NCBI GenBank assembly: GCA_034440615.1
Contig: JAOTOM010005183.1
Coordinates: forward strand, 640,501-704,500
Reading direction: 5' to 3'
DNA length: 64,000 nucleotides
Source of the DNA: Ashinkailepas kermadecensis
Taxonomy: Eukaryota; Arthropoda; Thecostraca; Neolepadidae
The notes under the pieces are model-generated. The model ran no database searches. It was not told the DNA's origin and saw only the letters and a list, made by a program, of their open reading frames with translations. Of this stretch, positions 23,966-34,995 are shown in pieces (position 1 is the stretch's first letter; the number at the start of each line of letters is the position of its first letter). Made by a program: the position numbers and the translations under genes.

Positions 23966-24798
23966 GTCCGGCCGAGGTCCGACCGAGGTCCGATCGTTCC
24001 CGGTGTCGAGATGGAAACAATTTCAGGTTGAGCATAGCGTGGCAATCGGTACTATGGTGTGCGCCAATTGGTTTTCTCTCACCTGTGCTTGGAATTTGTA
24101 TTAAAATCAGCTTCGTCAATTGGGTATTAAAGTCAGCTTCATCCATGAGGCATGATTCTTTAAGACACTTTCCGTCTTAGTGAATGCCGTATAATAAGTA
24201 TGCAACATGTGGGTAAATGATATACCTTTGACACCAGGATTTTGTCATTCGCTCCTGCTGTGAAGAATCGGGCTTCGGCATGGCATTGGGCGCAACATTT
24301 ATCACAACTATGAATACGTGAGCGAAGGTTTTCTTACCACACTTGTCACAACGGCCCGCCTACACACTTGTCAATGCGTACGCAGAGGTTTTTCCTCCTC
24401 CGGTGTTGTGCCCCGAGGATGTTGAACTCTAGCGCGTGACGGCGATCTCCTGGCGGCGCGTTTCCCTACTCGTGGCGGTCGACTCTGGGCAGCGGTCAGA
24501 ATTGTGCCGTATCTGACGGAGTCCGAGCTCTGCGGTCTATCAGGCTACCATAAATACGCTATTCCAGCTCGTCAGAGCTTCTCCCACTTTGATAACGGGA
24601 AATGCCTATCATCTCAGAGGCCATCAGCACTTCGGTTGATGGTAGAATTCGGAAACTCTGATGCGTTGTTGATCGTCATAGCTAAGTACTCTGAGGCGGA
24701 CATTATTGTGCAGAGTGTGGCCCCACCCGAACCCCGTCGTTACCTGTCCGAGCCCTGAGCCCCGTCGTTGCATATCAGAGCCGTGAGGCCCTTCGCTG

Positions 24799-25620
24799 CA
24801 AAGACAAAGACAAAGACGTGTATTCCGGCCATCCACAATAGACTCGTGGTTATTGCAGCCTATTGTCGAGTTTTAAAACAAAGGTCATCAGTAAATAAGG
24901 GTTGTCACAGACGCACATGAAAACATATAACAATTGTTCATACCAGCGACACGGAAAGAGTCAGCAGGTACGATGAGAAGTCAGCAAGTACGATGAGAAG
25001 TCAGCAAGCACGATCAGAGCAGTCGGTCCAGTCCCACGCACAAATGCTGCCTAAGGCGGCGACTGAACGGGGGAACTGGCAGTCGCTTCGGGTCGTGCGG
25101 CAGCTCGTTATACAGAGCAGGGCCTCGAGAGCAAAAAACGGCGCCTGCCCATCTCTGTCTGCGATCTGGGGACGTACAGGTCCCGGTCCTGACGGGTGTA
25201 GCGGTCACGGTGTTCGGCTACTGTGGTAATAGTACCGGCTAACGAAGCCGGCTCCTGCAGACGGACCGCCTTGTGAAGCAGGCACAGCGTCTGGTATGAG
25301 ACCAAGCGATCCTCGTTTATCCAGCCAAGACGCTCTGACGGATCCGCGACATGATCAAATTTAGTTCGTCCGAAAATAACTTTTGCTCCATAGTTAATAA
25401 TTTTTCGAATCCGATACATATTCTTTTGGGTACAATTACCGTACACCGAATTGCAGTTCCGGATCTGAGAGAGGACCAAGACATTGACGAGCACCGAGAT
25501 GAAAGATGGTGGCTAGTGACCTCTGAGATGCGACAGACCGGCCGAAGTTCCGAAACATCGTCTGGTTATGTTAGAAACATGCGAGTCCCAGCTGAGGGTG
25601 CGATCAAAAGTCAGTCCTAG
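24799..25620 (-). pseudogene. 5'-truncated non-LTR retrotransposon: C-terminal reverse-transcriptase remnant
   Basis: On the - strand, from 25620, the translation reads TFDRTLSWDSHVSNITRRC, a stop (TAG), then ISVLVNVLVLSQIRNCNSVY, GRTKFDHVADPSERLGWINE and later VYNELPHDPKRLPVPPFSRR. These match the C-terminal part of LINE reverse transcriptases (L-G-x-x-x-D-x-x-L-S-W-x-x-H-V, the Y/N-C-N-S-V-Y-G block, and the L-W-N-x-L-P-x-x-x-R block). The catalytic fingers and palm are absent. It ends in a tail that reads CTTTGT repeats on its own strand (+ 24799-24819). Jockey/CR1/L2-like; exact clade not assigned. Confidence 0.8.
24960..25018 (+). repeat. Short tandem repeat, about 20-bp unit, 3 copies
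   Basis: AGTCAGCAAGTACGATGAGA recurs three times within the 3' untranslated part of the LINE remnant. Confidence 0.75.
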
Positions 25621-25800
25621 GTCCTACCTGTCAGAGCCCTGAACCCCGCCGCCACCTGTCAGAGCCCTGAGTCCGTCACTAAATGTCAACTCCGAGTCCC
25701 ACCACTACATGTCAGAGCCCTGAGTCCAGTCACTACATGTCAGCCCTGAGTCTCGTCATTACATGTCAGAGCCCTGAGCCCGTCACTAAATTCCAGACGG

Positions 25801-28080
25801 TACCATTGACTGCACTACTGGTGTACCATTGGTACGGTGTTCATGGACAGACCGGACTCTGCTACACCCCCAGTAACCCACACTGTCCAAACCATACCGC
25901 TGGCAGTCGGCGGATATCCTCCTCTTTAACCCCTTTTACGTTTTTCAGGTCAGATTCTCACACCCCGTCTCGGGAGGGGGAGCCTTAAAGACCCCCGTCT
26001 AAGTTCCAAACTAAGCGTTGCACGAAAACGAACTGAGTACCATCGGAAAGCCCTCCACGAATAGGGTCCGAAAATGGTGTTGCTTTTTATTTTTGGATAA
26101 TCTTGAAAATATAATTGGCAATTTTTAATGAAAAAATGTTTCGAAAAAAATCGGTGTATTAGAGTAATTTAAGTCTTGCAATGCAGTTTTGACACTATTT
26201 AGCCCATGAAAACTCGTAATAAACCATAAAACAACAGTGTCTAAATATGTAAAACCAACATTGCGCACCTCAGGCTACTCGACAAAGGTCAAGCAAGTTC
26301 TGCGGCCAGCGGGTCCTTCCAACGAGGGCGCTCACGCCCTGCCTCATCTCCTGCCAGGGGCGGTGGCTGGCGTGCCGTACGTGGCACGAGTTCTGGCCAG
26401 GTCGGTTCGGAGTCTCCGATCGCTCGTAGCACCGCCGATGCGCCCTGTCGCAATATTTGCCTGCGTAAGAGGTCGATGTCAGCCGGGCCGAACATTAGTC
26501 CGGTGAGGTCTGCTGACGGCCGGCAAACGAGGCGTGCTGACGTCGTCGTGGCCATCACAGCGGCAGTCGATAGCATGAAGACTACCAGCCGGCGCAACTT
26601 GTTTCGTTGACTTATAGCCGGGGAAGCGGTCAGAAAGACATGCTGGAGATGCCGGCGCCCAGCCAGCTCTGGTTGGTTATTTGGGCTTATGGGCGTACCG
26701 ACGGCGTTGGTCACATGGCTCCCCCGTGTGAAGTGAACATTAATCTGTGGATCGGTGGCGGCGGCGGTGGTCGTGTCGAGCAGCGCTGGCTACGCAGTGT
26801 CGATTTTCCACCACCGAGCCACGCCAGGGACCGCCGACTGGCTGTGCCCTGTCGGCTGTCTTTCGGTGTCGCCGCCGCCGCTTAATGAAACATCGCCTGC
26901 TCCTGTTACCCGTCGACATCAAATATCGACGCCCTCCGCCGGGGGGCCGGCATCAGGCCATCGGCGCCTCCGACCGCTGCCAGCTAATCCCACATTCAGC
27001 CGAAACTGTTTTTTTTTATCGGCGCCGAGTCCCGACAGAAAACCATTGCTCTTTCGGCCAAAATTGAAGCCGTTCACGTGTGAAATTTCCATATTACGAC
27101 GGCGTCGAGGCGGGACGGGACGGCTGGCCGTTGGTGGCGTGACGTGGCGCCTCGGCGGGTTCACGACCAGCCACCAGAGGTGGGTGTGGTGCCAGAGGTG
27201 CGGCTCGTCCGCTCGGCAGGTCTGCCGCTGGCGTGTGAGGTCGGTGCCGCTGTGGCAGTGTGACGTTCCGGGCCTGCAGGTCTGGACGTTCCAGCTGTCG
27301 GTTTACAAAGCATGGAGCGTGCCGCTGATACGGTCCGTTAGGATTCGATGGCCCGCTGATCAGATCGGCGGGGTAAGTCGATCCGGGCGGGTCTGCCGGA
27401 GGCGCGTCTCCCTCGGGAAAGCGCGCCGAACGAGCTGCGAATCTCGGGCCGCGTAATCGTGTTTTCGCTGCCGGTGCCTGACATCCGCTCGACGTATTCG
27501 TGGACGAGGACGGCATCTGGAGGTATTTGTGGAATAATTTTCGGTCCCAAAGCTGAGGGAAAATGTATTTGAATTTGCTCCTTTTGTTTTGCTCGTCAAT
27601 GGTACAGATCGCAGATTGTCTGAAAATAGTGTACGCGGTCAATTGCGTCAGGGATTTGAATACTAGACCTGGGCAAGCGGTACACAGTTTCTACGTGCTA
27701 TAAGCAATGGTGAACAGCAATGCACTTCTTGTTGAAGCATGCACCTTTGACGTCTGCTCATGGTAAGGGAGCATGGGTCGGTACGCTCAAAGCACATATA
27801 ATCAACGAACCATCAACTTAGCATGACAAATCACGCATTTGAATTGTACGTCAGTTGACAACAATCCATGTCGAGAAGACGCCATTTGCATTGTTGGCTT
27901 GAGCTGTCGTGTCTTATGGCACCAGTCACTGCTCTTGGCTTTGATGCCATCCGGATCGCAGTCTGTAAGAACATGACATGTACTGATGGCGGAAACTGTC
28001 CCTGGTTCTTAGTACCACGACGGCATCTACCTTGTGGCTGTTAGCATTGTCCGTGTTGTCGGCTGGTCAGTGCTGATATC
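25801..28080. other. Intron 3 stretch with no supported gene
   Basis: AT-rich to about 26230, then a CpG-rich stretch about 26290-27480 whose frames overlap on both strands without recognisable domains. Nothing assigned. Confidence 0.5.
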
Positions 28081-28610
28081 GCACCGCTGGGCACCATCGA
28101 TACCCCTCCGACCATCGTCGGTGTTCCACTGACCACCACCGGTATCTCCCTGACCTCTGCACGTCAGGGACCTCTGCACGTACCCCTCTCTGACCTCTGC
28201 ACGTACCCCTCTGACCGCCACTGGTACTTTTCCGACCTGTGCTCATGCCCATGTAACCAACACCGGTACCCTCCCGATGTCTATACGTACCCCTCTAGCC
28301 GCAACTGATACCCTTATGACCTCTGCACGTACTCTTTTGATTTCCACCCACGGCCCCCTGGCCTGTGTTCGTGTGACCACCACCGGCACCCTCCCGGTGT
28401 CTACGCACCTCTCTAACCGCTGCCGATACCCTTCTGACCTCTGCACATACTCCTTTGATCTCCACCCTCGAGCGCAGGCCCTCTGGCCTGCGCTCGTCTG
28501 AACACCACTGGTATCCCTGGTCTTCGTCGACACCCCTGTGATTGTCACCAGTACCTCTGACCATCACCATCACCATCACCGGTACCCTCGGACCGCCACC
28601 GATGCTCCTC
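28080..28610 (+). repeat. Degenerate tandem repeat upstream of exon 4
   Basis: Variants of CTCTGACCTCTGCACGTACC and CACCGGTACCCTC recur irregularly right up to the exon 4 acceptor, with periods of about 30-60 bp. It is much older-looking than the other arrays. Confidence 0.65.
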
Positions 28611-28637
28611 TAAAAACGAAATCTGCCTGTTCCTCAG

Positions 28638-28843
28638 CAACGGCATCGGAGCGACCGCCAGGTGAACCGGCGCATCTCGCTCGTGCTGCGGTCCGGCAAG
28701 CTGACCAAGGAGCAGTGGTCCAACGTGCGCGTGGGCGACGTCATCCGTATGGAGAACGACCAGTTCGTGGCGGCCGACCTGCTGCTGCTCTCCTCGTCCG
28801 AGCCGAACGGACTCAGCTACATCGAGACCGCCGAGCTGGACGG
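28638..28843 (+). CDS. ATP8B: ATP8B exon 4: actuator domain, first part (residues 108-175 plus two bases)
   Basis: TTCCTCAG acceptor; reads QRHRSDRQVNRR, matching the family's R-H-x-S-D-x-x-V-N block, then GKLTKEQWSNVRVGDVIRM, FVAADLLLLSSSEP and YIETAELDG. These are characteristic actuator-domain segments. It ends in phase 2 within the Gly codon of D-G-E-T, so the motif is split between exons 4 and 5; the donor is GTAACT (28844). A diverged copy of its last 63 nt lies 55 bp downstream (28898-28960). Confidence 0.95.
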
Positions 28844-28897
28844 GTAACTGGCTCGACCTGATCTGACCCGATCTGATCTGATCTGACCTGCTTGTTA

Positions 28898-28960
28898 CTG
28901 CTGCTCCTCTCGTACGAGCTGAGCGGACTCCACTTCGTCGAGACCGCCGAGCTCGACTGG
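28898..28960 (+). repeat. Decayed copy of ATP8B exon 4 3' end
   Basis: Translates as L-L-L-L-S-Y-E-L-S-G-L-H-F-V-E-T-A-E-L-D-W and aligns with the exon-4 end L-L-L-L-S-S-S-E-P-N-G-L-S-Y-I-E-T-A-E-L-D-G. It lies in intron 4, 55 bp past the true donor. The equivalent donor has changed from GGTAAC to GGTCCG, so it should not splice. The segment between is a short ATCTG-rich tandem stretch. Confidence 0.8.
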
Positions 28961-29537
28961 TCCGAGAGCCGATCTGGTCCCGTCTTGGCCCTGACTTTGT
29001 CGGACCTTAATTAGTGTGACCTCACCTCACCTGAAATGGCTATGCAACTGGGGTTAGATTGATATTATTTGGTGTGGCTTGTAATGCATATGACGCAGTA
29101 TCTGGTCACGTGTTACCTTGTCTGATCTTGAGATTCTCCACTTGCCGTCATGTGACCTCTCCCGGGTCTCCCCACGTGCTGAGGAAAGGTTCGTCGGCGG
29201 GAGATCACAATGAATGTGACTCAACAATGGAATAGAGGAAACCCCCGGGAAGGCTGAGGGAAGGATAGCGTCGAAATTAGGCCCTGCTTTAGCGGACGGC
29301 GTCGGGTGGATGTAAGACCTATCGGTCAGCAACAACGATCGATGGTGCAGCTAGCTGGTAAAGCAGACGGAAAATGCGTCAATGCGTTGTTGTATAATGG
29401 GTCAAGATGCCGGGAAGCGCCGAGTGGGTCATGGTGACAGCCGCTGGAGTGGAACCACATGAGGCCAATGAGGCTTAGAAATGGCATGCTCAAGACGGGT
29501 TTAACTGCGGACTAACTGAAATGCAAAGTACTAGCGG

Positions 29538-29588
29538 TTGGGCGCTAAATGATCACGCTTTGGTCGAAGCGCCCTTAAACCCAAATAA
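29538..29588 (+). mobile_element. Tail-only retroposon copy (51 bp) with 14-bp TSD
   Basis: Contains GGGCGC (29540-29545) and its complement GCGCCC (29569-29574), then TTAAACCCAAATAA. Flanked by CAAAGTACTAGCGG at 29524-29537 and 29589-29602. Confidence 0.85.
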
Positions 29589-30025
29589 CAAAGTACTAGC
29601 GGAATGAAAGCGCAGCTTTGGCTATCACTAGGCTATCATGTAGTCGGTGTAGCTTGCAGTTGCTTAGCATATGGGCGCTGTCTGGTCTTTCGCAGTTGCG
29701 CGCCTGTCATGTCCAATATCAATATCCAGTATTGTCTATATCTCGCATTATCGTATCGTTACAACAACGTCCATTTAACGCTTAATACTTTGATTGTATT
29801 GCCTATTCACGATCGCCGAGTGGCCTTGCTTACCACCGGCCTGACAGCGTGTGTGTGCAGCCGAGTTCCCAGAGCTGAAGCAGGTGCCCTTTAACACGCC
29901 GCTCGAGGGCTGTCCGCCGCTCACTGCGCGCCGAGCGGTCTGCTAACCCGATTAAGAGGCGTTGTACGTCTGTCGACTTCGACGGCCGCCCGCCGTCGCG
30001 CCGTGGGGCGTCGGGCCACGGGTGG

Positions 30026-31372
30026 AGTCGACTGGAGCTGGGAGAATGGCTGCTGCTCCCTGTGGAGCGTCGGACCACGTGTGGGGCTGGGACAATGGGC
30101 TGCTCCCTGTGGAGCGTCGGACCACGTGTGGGGCTGGGAGAATGGCTGCTGCCCCTGTGGAGCGTCGGACCACGTATGAGCTGGGATAATGGGCTGCTCC
30201 CTGTGGAGCGTCGGACCACGTGTGGGGCTGGGATAATGGGCTGCTCCCTGTGGAGCGTCGGACCACGTGTGGAGCTGGGATAATGGGCTGCTCCCTGTGG
30301 AGCGTCGGACCACGTGTGGGGCTGGGACAATGGGCTGCTCCCTGTGGAGCGTCGGACCACGTGTGGGGCTGGGACAATGGGCTGCTCCCTGTGGAGCGTC
30401 GGACCACGTGTGGAGCTGGGATAATGGGCTGCTCCCTGTGGAGCGTCGGACCACGTGTGGAGCTGGGACAATGGGCTGCTCCCTGTGGAGCGTCGGACCA
30501 CGTTGGGGCTGGGACAATGGGCTGCTCCCTGTGGAGCGTCGGACCACGTGTGGGGCTGGGAGAATGGCTGCTGCTCCCTGTGGAGCGTCGGACCACGTGT
30601 GGGGCTGGGACAATGGGCTGCTCCCTGTGGAGCGTCGGACCACGTGTGGGGCTGGGACAATGGGCTGCTCCCTGTGGAGCGTCGGACCACGTGTGGGGCT
30701 GGGACAATGGGCTGCTCCCTGTGGAGCGTCGGACCACGTGTGGGGCTGGGACAATGGGCTGCTCCCTGTGGAGCGTCGGACCACGTGTGGAGCTGGGATA
30801 ATGGGCTGCTCCCTGTGGAGCGTCGGACCACGTGTGGAGCTGGGATAATGGGCTGCTCCCTGTGGAGCGTCGGACCACGTGTGGAGCTGGGACAATGGGC
30901 TGCTCCCTGTGGAGCGTCGGACCACGTGTGGGGCTGGGACAATGGGCTGCTCCCTGTGGAGCGTCGGACCACGTATGAAGCTGGGACAATGGGCTGCTCC
31001 CTGTGGAGCGTCGGACCACGTGTAGGGCTGGGACAATGGGCTGCTCCCTGTGGAGCGTCGGACCACGTATGAAGCTGGGATAATGGGCTGCTCCTTGTGG
31101 AGCGTCGGACCACGTGTGGAGCTGGGATAATGGGCTGCTCCCTGTGGAGCGTCGGACCACGTGTGGAGCCGACTGGAGCTGGGACAATGGGCTGCTCCCT
31201 GTGGAGCGTCGGGCCACGGGTGGAGCCGACTGGAGCTGGGACAATGGGCTGCTCCCTATGGAGCGTCGGGACACAGGTGGAGCCGACTGGAGCTGGGACA
31301 ATGGGCTGCTCCCTATGGAGCGTCGGGCCACGGGTGGAGCCGACTGGAGCTGGGACGGGCTGCTCCCTGTCC
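30026..31372 (+). repeat. Minisatellite, 47-bp unit, about 28 copies
   Basis: Unit CTGCTCCCTGTGGAGCGTCG plus GACCACGTGTGGGGCTGGGA plus CAATGGG. Right-hand units carry an extra GTGGAGCCGACTGGAG insertion and GGGCCACGGG variants. The 521-codon - strand and about 200-codon + strand open frames reflect the repeat only. Confidence 0.95.
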
Positions 31373-31659
31373 TGGGGCTGGCGACGACCGACCACACTGC
31401 TGCAGGGACTCGTGACGATCTGTCACTCTACACCCGGTGCTGGTGATCAGCTGATGCTCTGCCACCGGGGCCTGTGGCGACCCGCCCATCTTCTGGCCTG
31501 CGATGGGCTATTCCAGGACAAATCGCCCGGTGCAGAACATCCTTGTCTCATGTTTCCTTTACGATTGTTCTCTTCGTTTTATATTTTGTCTCTGGGTCCT
31601 GACGCTCCGATTTCATGTTTCGGTTATAATTTTAGGTTTCGCACGTCATGAAGTAACTC

Positions 31660-32289
31660 GATAGCGGTCACCTGACGTTTGTGGTCATCGCCACTAGATC
31701 TCAAGATAGCGGTCACCTGACGTTTGTGGTCATCGCCACTAGATCTCAAGATAGCGGTCACCTGACGTTTGTGGTCATCGCCACTAGATCTCAAGATAGC
31801 GGTCACCTGACGTTTGTGGTCATCGCCACTAGATCTCAAGATAGCGGTCACCTGACGTTTGTGGTCATCGCCACTAGATCTCAAGATAGCGGTCACCTGA
31901 CGTTTGTGGTCATCGCCACTAGATCTCAAGATAGCGGTCACCTGACGTTTGTGGTCATCGCCACTAGATCTCAAGATAGCGGTCACCTGACGTTTGTGGT
32001 CATCGCCACTAGATCTCAAGATAGCGGTCACCTGACGTTTGTGGTCATCGCCACTAGATCTCAAGATAGCGGTCACCTGACGTTTGTGGTCATCGCCACT
32101 AGATCTCAAGATAGCGGTACCTGACGTTTGTGGTCATCGCCACTAGATCTCAAGATAGCGGTCACCTGACGTTTGTGGTCATCGCCACTAGATCTCAAGA
32201 TAGCGGTCACCTGACGTTTGTGGTCATCGCCACTAGATCTCAAGATAGCGGTCACCTGACGTTTGTGGTCATCGCCACTAGATCTCAAG
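31660..32289 (+). repeat. Near-perfect 45-bp tandem array, 14 copies
   Basis: Unit GATAGCGGTCACCTGACGTT plus TGTGGTCATCGCCACTAGAT plus CTCAA. The copies read identical apart from a one-base deletion near 32119 (GCGGTACC instead of GCGGTCACC). 45 bp equals 15 codons, so open frames run through both strands; not evidence of coding. Confidence 0.97.
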
Positions 32290-32521
32290 CTATAGATGAA
32301 TATATTCAAGAAAGCACAACAAATAGTAAAATTCTGCACAGGAATATGACGAGCATGAATCACCACGTATCTGTATCCTGATTTCGCCCCTTTTGTTTAA
32401 AATCGCCTCATGACCTAGTTTTGCGATCAATAATTGAAGATCAGCGCACTTATTTTCGAGAGTGATTTATGTAGTCATAATAGCCCTTGGTGCTATTTCG
32501 ATCGAATTTAACATGACGCAT

Positions 32522-32658
32522 CTCACAATCGAAAGATTGTGGGTTCGAGGCTCACCTGTCGCTACTCTTCGCCCGCGACCAATCGGCGTGAGAGGTTGGC
32601 GACGCTACTTGACTCAACGGTCGACGTGTCGTAAAACTAATAACCACCACCACCACAG
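32522..32658 (+). mobile_element. tRNA-related SINE copy with B-box, probably 5' truncated
   Basis: Starts within an anticodon-arm-like stem (CACAATCGAAAGATTGTG) followed by a B-box GGTTCGAGGCT (32542-32552), then a body containing GAGAGGTTGGCGACGCTAC and a CCA-rich end. CATGACGCAT at 32512-32521 and 32659-32668 may be the TSD, though the left copy could be part of the tRNA-like head. A second copy of the body lies at about 33650-33745. Confidence 0.6.
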
Positions 32659-33317
32659 CATGACGCATAGCGATGTAGTCACCGTGGCCTTGGAATGTAA
32701 CCATGTTTCAGTACCAAGAGGTCTAAATTTGGTTTCAATTCATAAAACCATTAATGGACATCACGAAAGCTTTTTGTGAGGACACTATGGATAATTTATC
32801 CCATGGTAATACGATGCGGATACGATTTTTACCAGTATTTCAGATGGCAAGCTTCTTCACTTATTGCTGATGCTGCCTGAATGACATATTTAGTTTATCA
32901 ATACACAACGGTTTTTCAGTACGATGACATATTTTTTCTAGAAAAATTGGTGCCGTAAGCTTTGACCATGACTTCAAAAGTCACGTCGCCTCTGGCACCC
33001 TTGCAATCACCCTTGCAATCTGGGACACTTGAACTTGCGAATTATAAAATGCAAGCGCCAGGTGACCCCAGATGCCAGTTCTTAAGGAAATCTAAGACCA
33101 AAGGGTGTTTATTTGGCCACGTGATCGGGCGGTGATTTGTCGCGGAATATCCCCAATATCCTGCCCCGGCCGGGGCCCAGCTGAGTCGCTGTCGCTGTCG
33201 CCGTCGACGCCGGCGACGCCCGGGACCGCCGACAGCCGGCCGTCTGTTTGTTTGCGTGGTGTCGCCGAGAAACATGATTCGATCAGGGAGGGAGCCTTGT
33301 GAAGCGTCGGACCGGCG

Positions 33318-33475
33318 GCTGCTACCCGGCTGCCACCGGCTGCCACCGGCTGCTACCGGCTGCCACCGGCTGTCACCGGCTGCCACCTGCTGCCACCTGC
33401 TGCCACCTGCTGCCACCGGCTGCCACCGGCTGCCACCTGCTACCACCTGCTACCACCGGCTGCCACCGGCTGGGG
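33318..33475 (+). repeat. 10-bp tandem repeat (CTGCCACCGG), about 16 copies
   Basis: Units CTGCCACCGG, CTGCCACCTG and CTACCACCTG alternate. The GGTGG-rich complementary strand could form G-rich structures. Confidence 0.92.
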
Positions 33476-33649
33476 ACCGTTGTTAGCAGAATGCTACCTC
33501 TCACTGCTCCCGGCAGATTGATAATTGAATATCTCATCAGACCGGGCAAACTCGTATAATTATGGATATTCATTGGTTAGATGTTATAGCGGTTGTAGGG
33601 CACGATATTTAGAGATGTTTTAGTGGTACGGTGATAGCTGGTTGGAATC

Positions 33650-33745
33650 CTACAACAGGCGTATCACCAAGTCTACCCGAGACCAATCTAGGTTGGCGAC
33701 GCTATGTGATCTAACAGTTGAAGGCGTCGTAAAAGAGCCCAAGGT
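33650..33745 (+). mobile_element. Diverged body fragment of the same SINE as 32522-32658
   Basis: GAGACCAATCTAGGTTGGCG, ACGCTATGTGATCTAACAG and GGCGTCGTAAAA align with the body at 32573-32640. No tRNA-like head is visible. Confidence 0.55.
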
Positions 33746-34287
33746 TCTTCTTTCAGAACACGTTGCAATGTAGCTATGCCGCTGCATTTTGACACCAATG
33801 GACGTTGCAGAGCAAGAGCGGCTGTTACCGGTACTTCTTCAAACCCCCGGGAGGTAGTTAGTCAACTTTTGTTAAAGCAGACTTAACTTGACATTCTCGG
33901 TATAGATGCACACCGACAAACAGTGACGAGCCTGTTTGCCAAGCAATTCTCGGCTTTTAAAGGTCGCTCTCTGTCAATATGGAGATTGGTTTATTGATTA
34001 CAGTGGTTGAAGGCCATGCTGGCAACTGACTTACAGCGTGGACCACTTCAAATGGATGTTCTGACTGCAGCGGTGCAGTTAATCACACACGCCAGCGATG
34101 ATTCATCGATATTGCTCTGTCGTACATTTGTGTTCCTAACCAAATCACAAGAACCGGCAACAATGAAGTGATCGCAATATCCTGGTTTTCGAGGAATACC
34201 ACCAGTGCTTCACGAGAAGCACGCCCCCCACCCCTCTCCGCTGACTATAGTTTGTGGATAGATGGATGTATAGAGACTTCATCTAGG

Positions 34288-34345
34288 GTTGACGCTGCTC
34301 CCGTCCTCACAAGGAGACGAACCCGAAGTGCGGATGGACCCTTTG
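34288..34345 (+). repeat. Decayed copy of ATP8B exon 5 acceptor and 5' end
   Basis: TTGACGCTGCTCCCGTC at about 34289 aligns with TTGACGCTGTGCCTGTT before exon 5, and GGAGACGAACCCGAAGTGC (34313) aligns with the exon start GGAGACGAATCTGAAGTGC (34378), a 65-bp offset. The acceptor AG is AA in the upstream copy. Its frame reads E-T-N-P-K-C-G-W-T-L then TGA, so it is non-functional. Confidence 0.8.
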
Positions 34346-34377
34346 ACCGATGTTTGACGCTGTGCCTGTTCTCTCAG

Positions 34378-34533
34378 GGAGACGAATCTGAAGTGCAGAC
34401 AGACGCTGTCGCAAACGGCCGAGCTGGGACAGGATGACGTTCTGCTGGGAAAGTTTAATGGCGAAATCCTGTGCGAGCCGCCCAACAACAACCTCAACAA
34501 GTTCGAGGGCACGCTGACCTGGGACGATAAAAA
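34378..34533 (+). CDS. ATP8B: ATP8B exon 5: actuator domain, second part with DGET Glu (residues 176-227 plus two bases)
   Basis: Follows a TTCTCTCAG acceptor and completes D-G-E-T (residues 175-178); Glu177 is the conserved residue that promotes dephosphorylation in P4-ATPases. It continues NLKCRQTLSQTAEL, then ILCEPPNNNLNKFEGTLTW, a diagnostic P4 C-E-x-P-N-N-x-L-x-x-F-x-G block. It ends in phase 2 at a consensus GTAAGT donor. A decayed copy of its acceptor and first 30 nt lies 65 bp upstream. The next intron, 17.9 kb, is the longest in the window. Confidence 0.95.
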
Positions 34534-34894
34534 GTAAGTTGTCGACTGCCGTAAATGGATGCCAAGGTTATGCCAGTCACGGAGCACAAATGCGTGCCAT
34601 ACCGACTGCGGCTCGCATGGGGATCATGTCGGTTATGCTTACTCATATGCGGGTGGGGAAACACTTGAGTACGTACAACACAGTTCCGTAATTACACACC
34701 AGTGGCTTATTTAGGCGTCTTTCCGTATTGCTGGTTGAAGCAGTCGAGGCTCTTCTCGCATTGAATGCGAAACAATGCTCATCTTCTGCAGCAATACTGC
34801 ATGTATTGTGTATACCATCTTACTATAGCTGCTGACTTCCACCATGCGTAATGGTTTGGCCGAGCCGATTGAACTCAGTTCAGCTGAAGCACCG

Positions 34895-34995
34895 TTTACG
34901 TCTCCGTGCCACTATTCCCGCGTCACTCCTTTCACTGCCACTTCCTTCCGCGTCACTCCTTCCACTGTCACTCCCTTCCGTGTCACTCCTGCGTC
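34895..34995 (+). repeat. Short degenerate tandem repeat (CGTCACTCCTTCCACTG), about 3 copies
   Basis: CGTCACTCCTTTCACTGCCA, CGTCACTCCTTCCACTGTCA and TGTCACTCCTGCG recur at about 32 bp. Confidence 0.7.

Larger units (their letters stand above)
24720..25800 (+). repeat. Degenerate about 27-bp repeat (TGTCAGAGCCCTGAG) split by a LINE
   Basis: Units like CCTGTCAGAGCCCTGAGCCC occur at about 24735-24790 and 25625-25790, with the LINE fragment 24799-25620 between. The two halves appear to have been one array before insertion. Confidence 0.65.
17605..28637 (+). other. ATP8B intron 3 (11033 bp)
   Basis: From 17605 to 22880 I see no gene, only AT-rich and pyrimidine-rich DNA, a CA run near 18285 and a TA run near 20300. 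Beyond that are an antisense SINE fragment, the 63-bp minisatellite, a dead LINE within a 27-bp repeat, a GC-rich stretch (about 26650-27480) and a degenerate array before exon 4. Confidence 0.65.
28844..34377 (+). other. ATP8B intron 4 (5534 bp)
   Basis: Contains the exon-4 end copy, a tail-only retroposon, the 47-bp and 45-bp arrays, two SINE fragments, a 10-bp array and the exon-5 start copy. The remaining 28961-29537 and 33740-34287 show no gene. Confidence 0.7.

Noticed and set aside
23086..24180. 364-codon frame with 21-residue repeats (VCGPPAGGAELLEGAT)
   Set aside because: 63-bp unit divisible by three makes any stop-free frame look like a repeat protein; several frames on both strands are open and the flanks show no coding character.
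26755..27642. GC-rich overlapping frames of 180-230 codons as a possible gene
   Set aside because: Frames on both strands overlap, no domain or splice-consistent structure was recognised; most likely CpG-rich intronic DNA.
29830..31395. 521-codon - strand open frame rich in PTLHREQPIVPA repeats
   Set aside because: Product of the 47-bp minisatellite, open in several frames on both strands.
31624..32366. 15-residue repeat frames on both strands in the 45-bp array
   Set aside because: Same reason: a stop-free unit of 45 bp; near-identity at the DNA level in all codon positions argues against protein selection.
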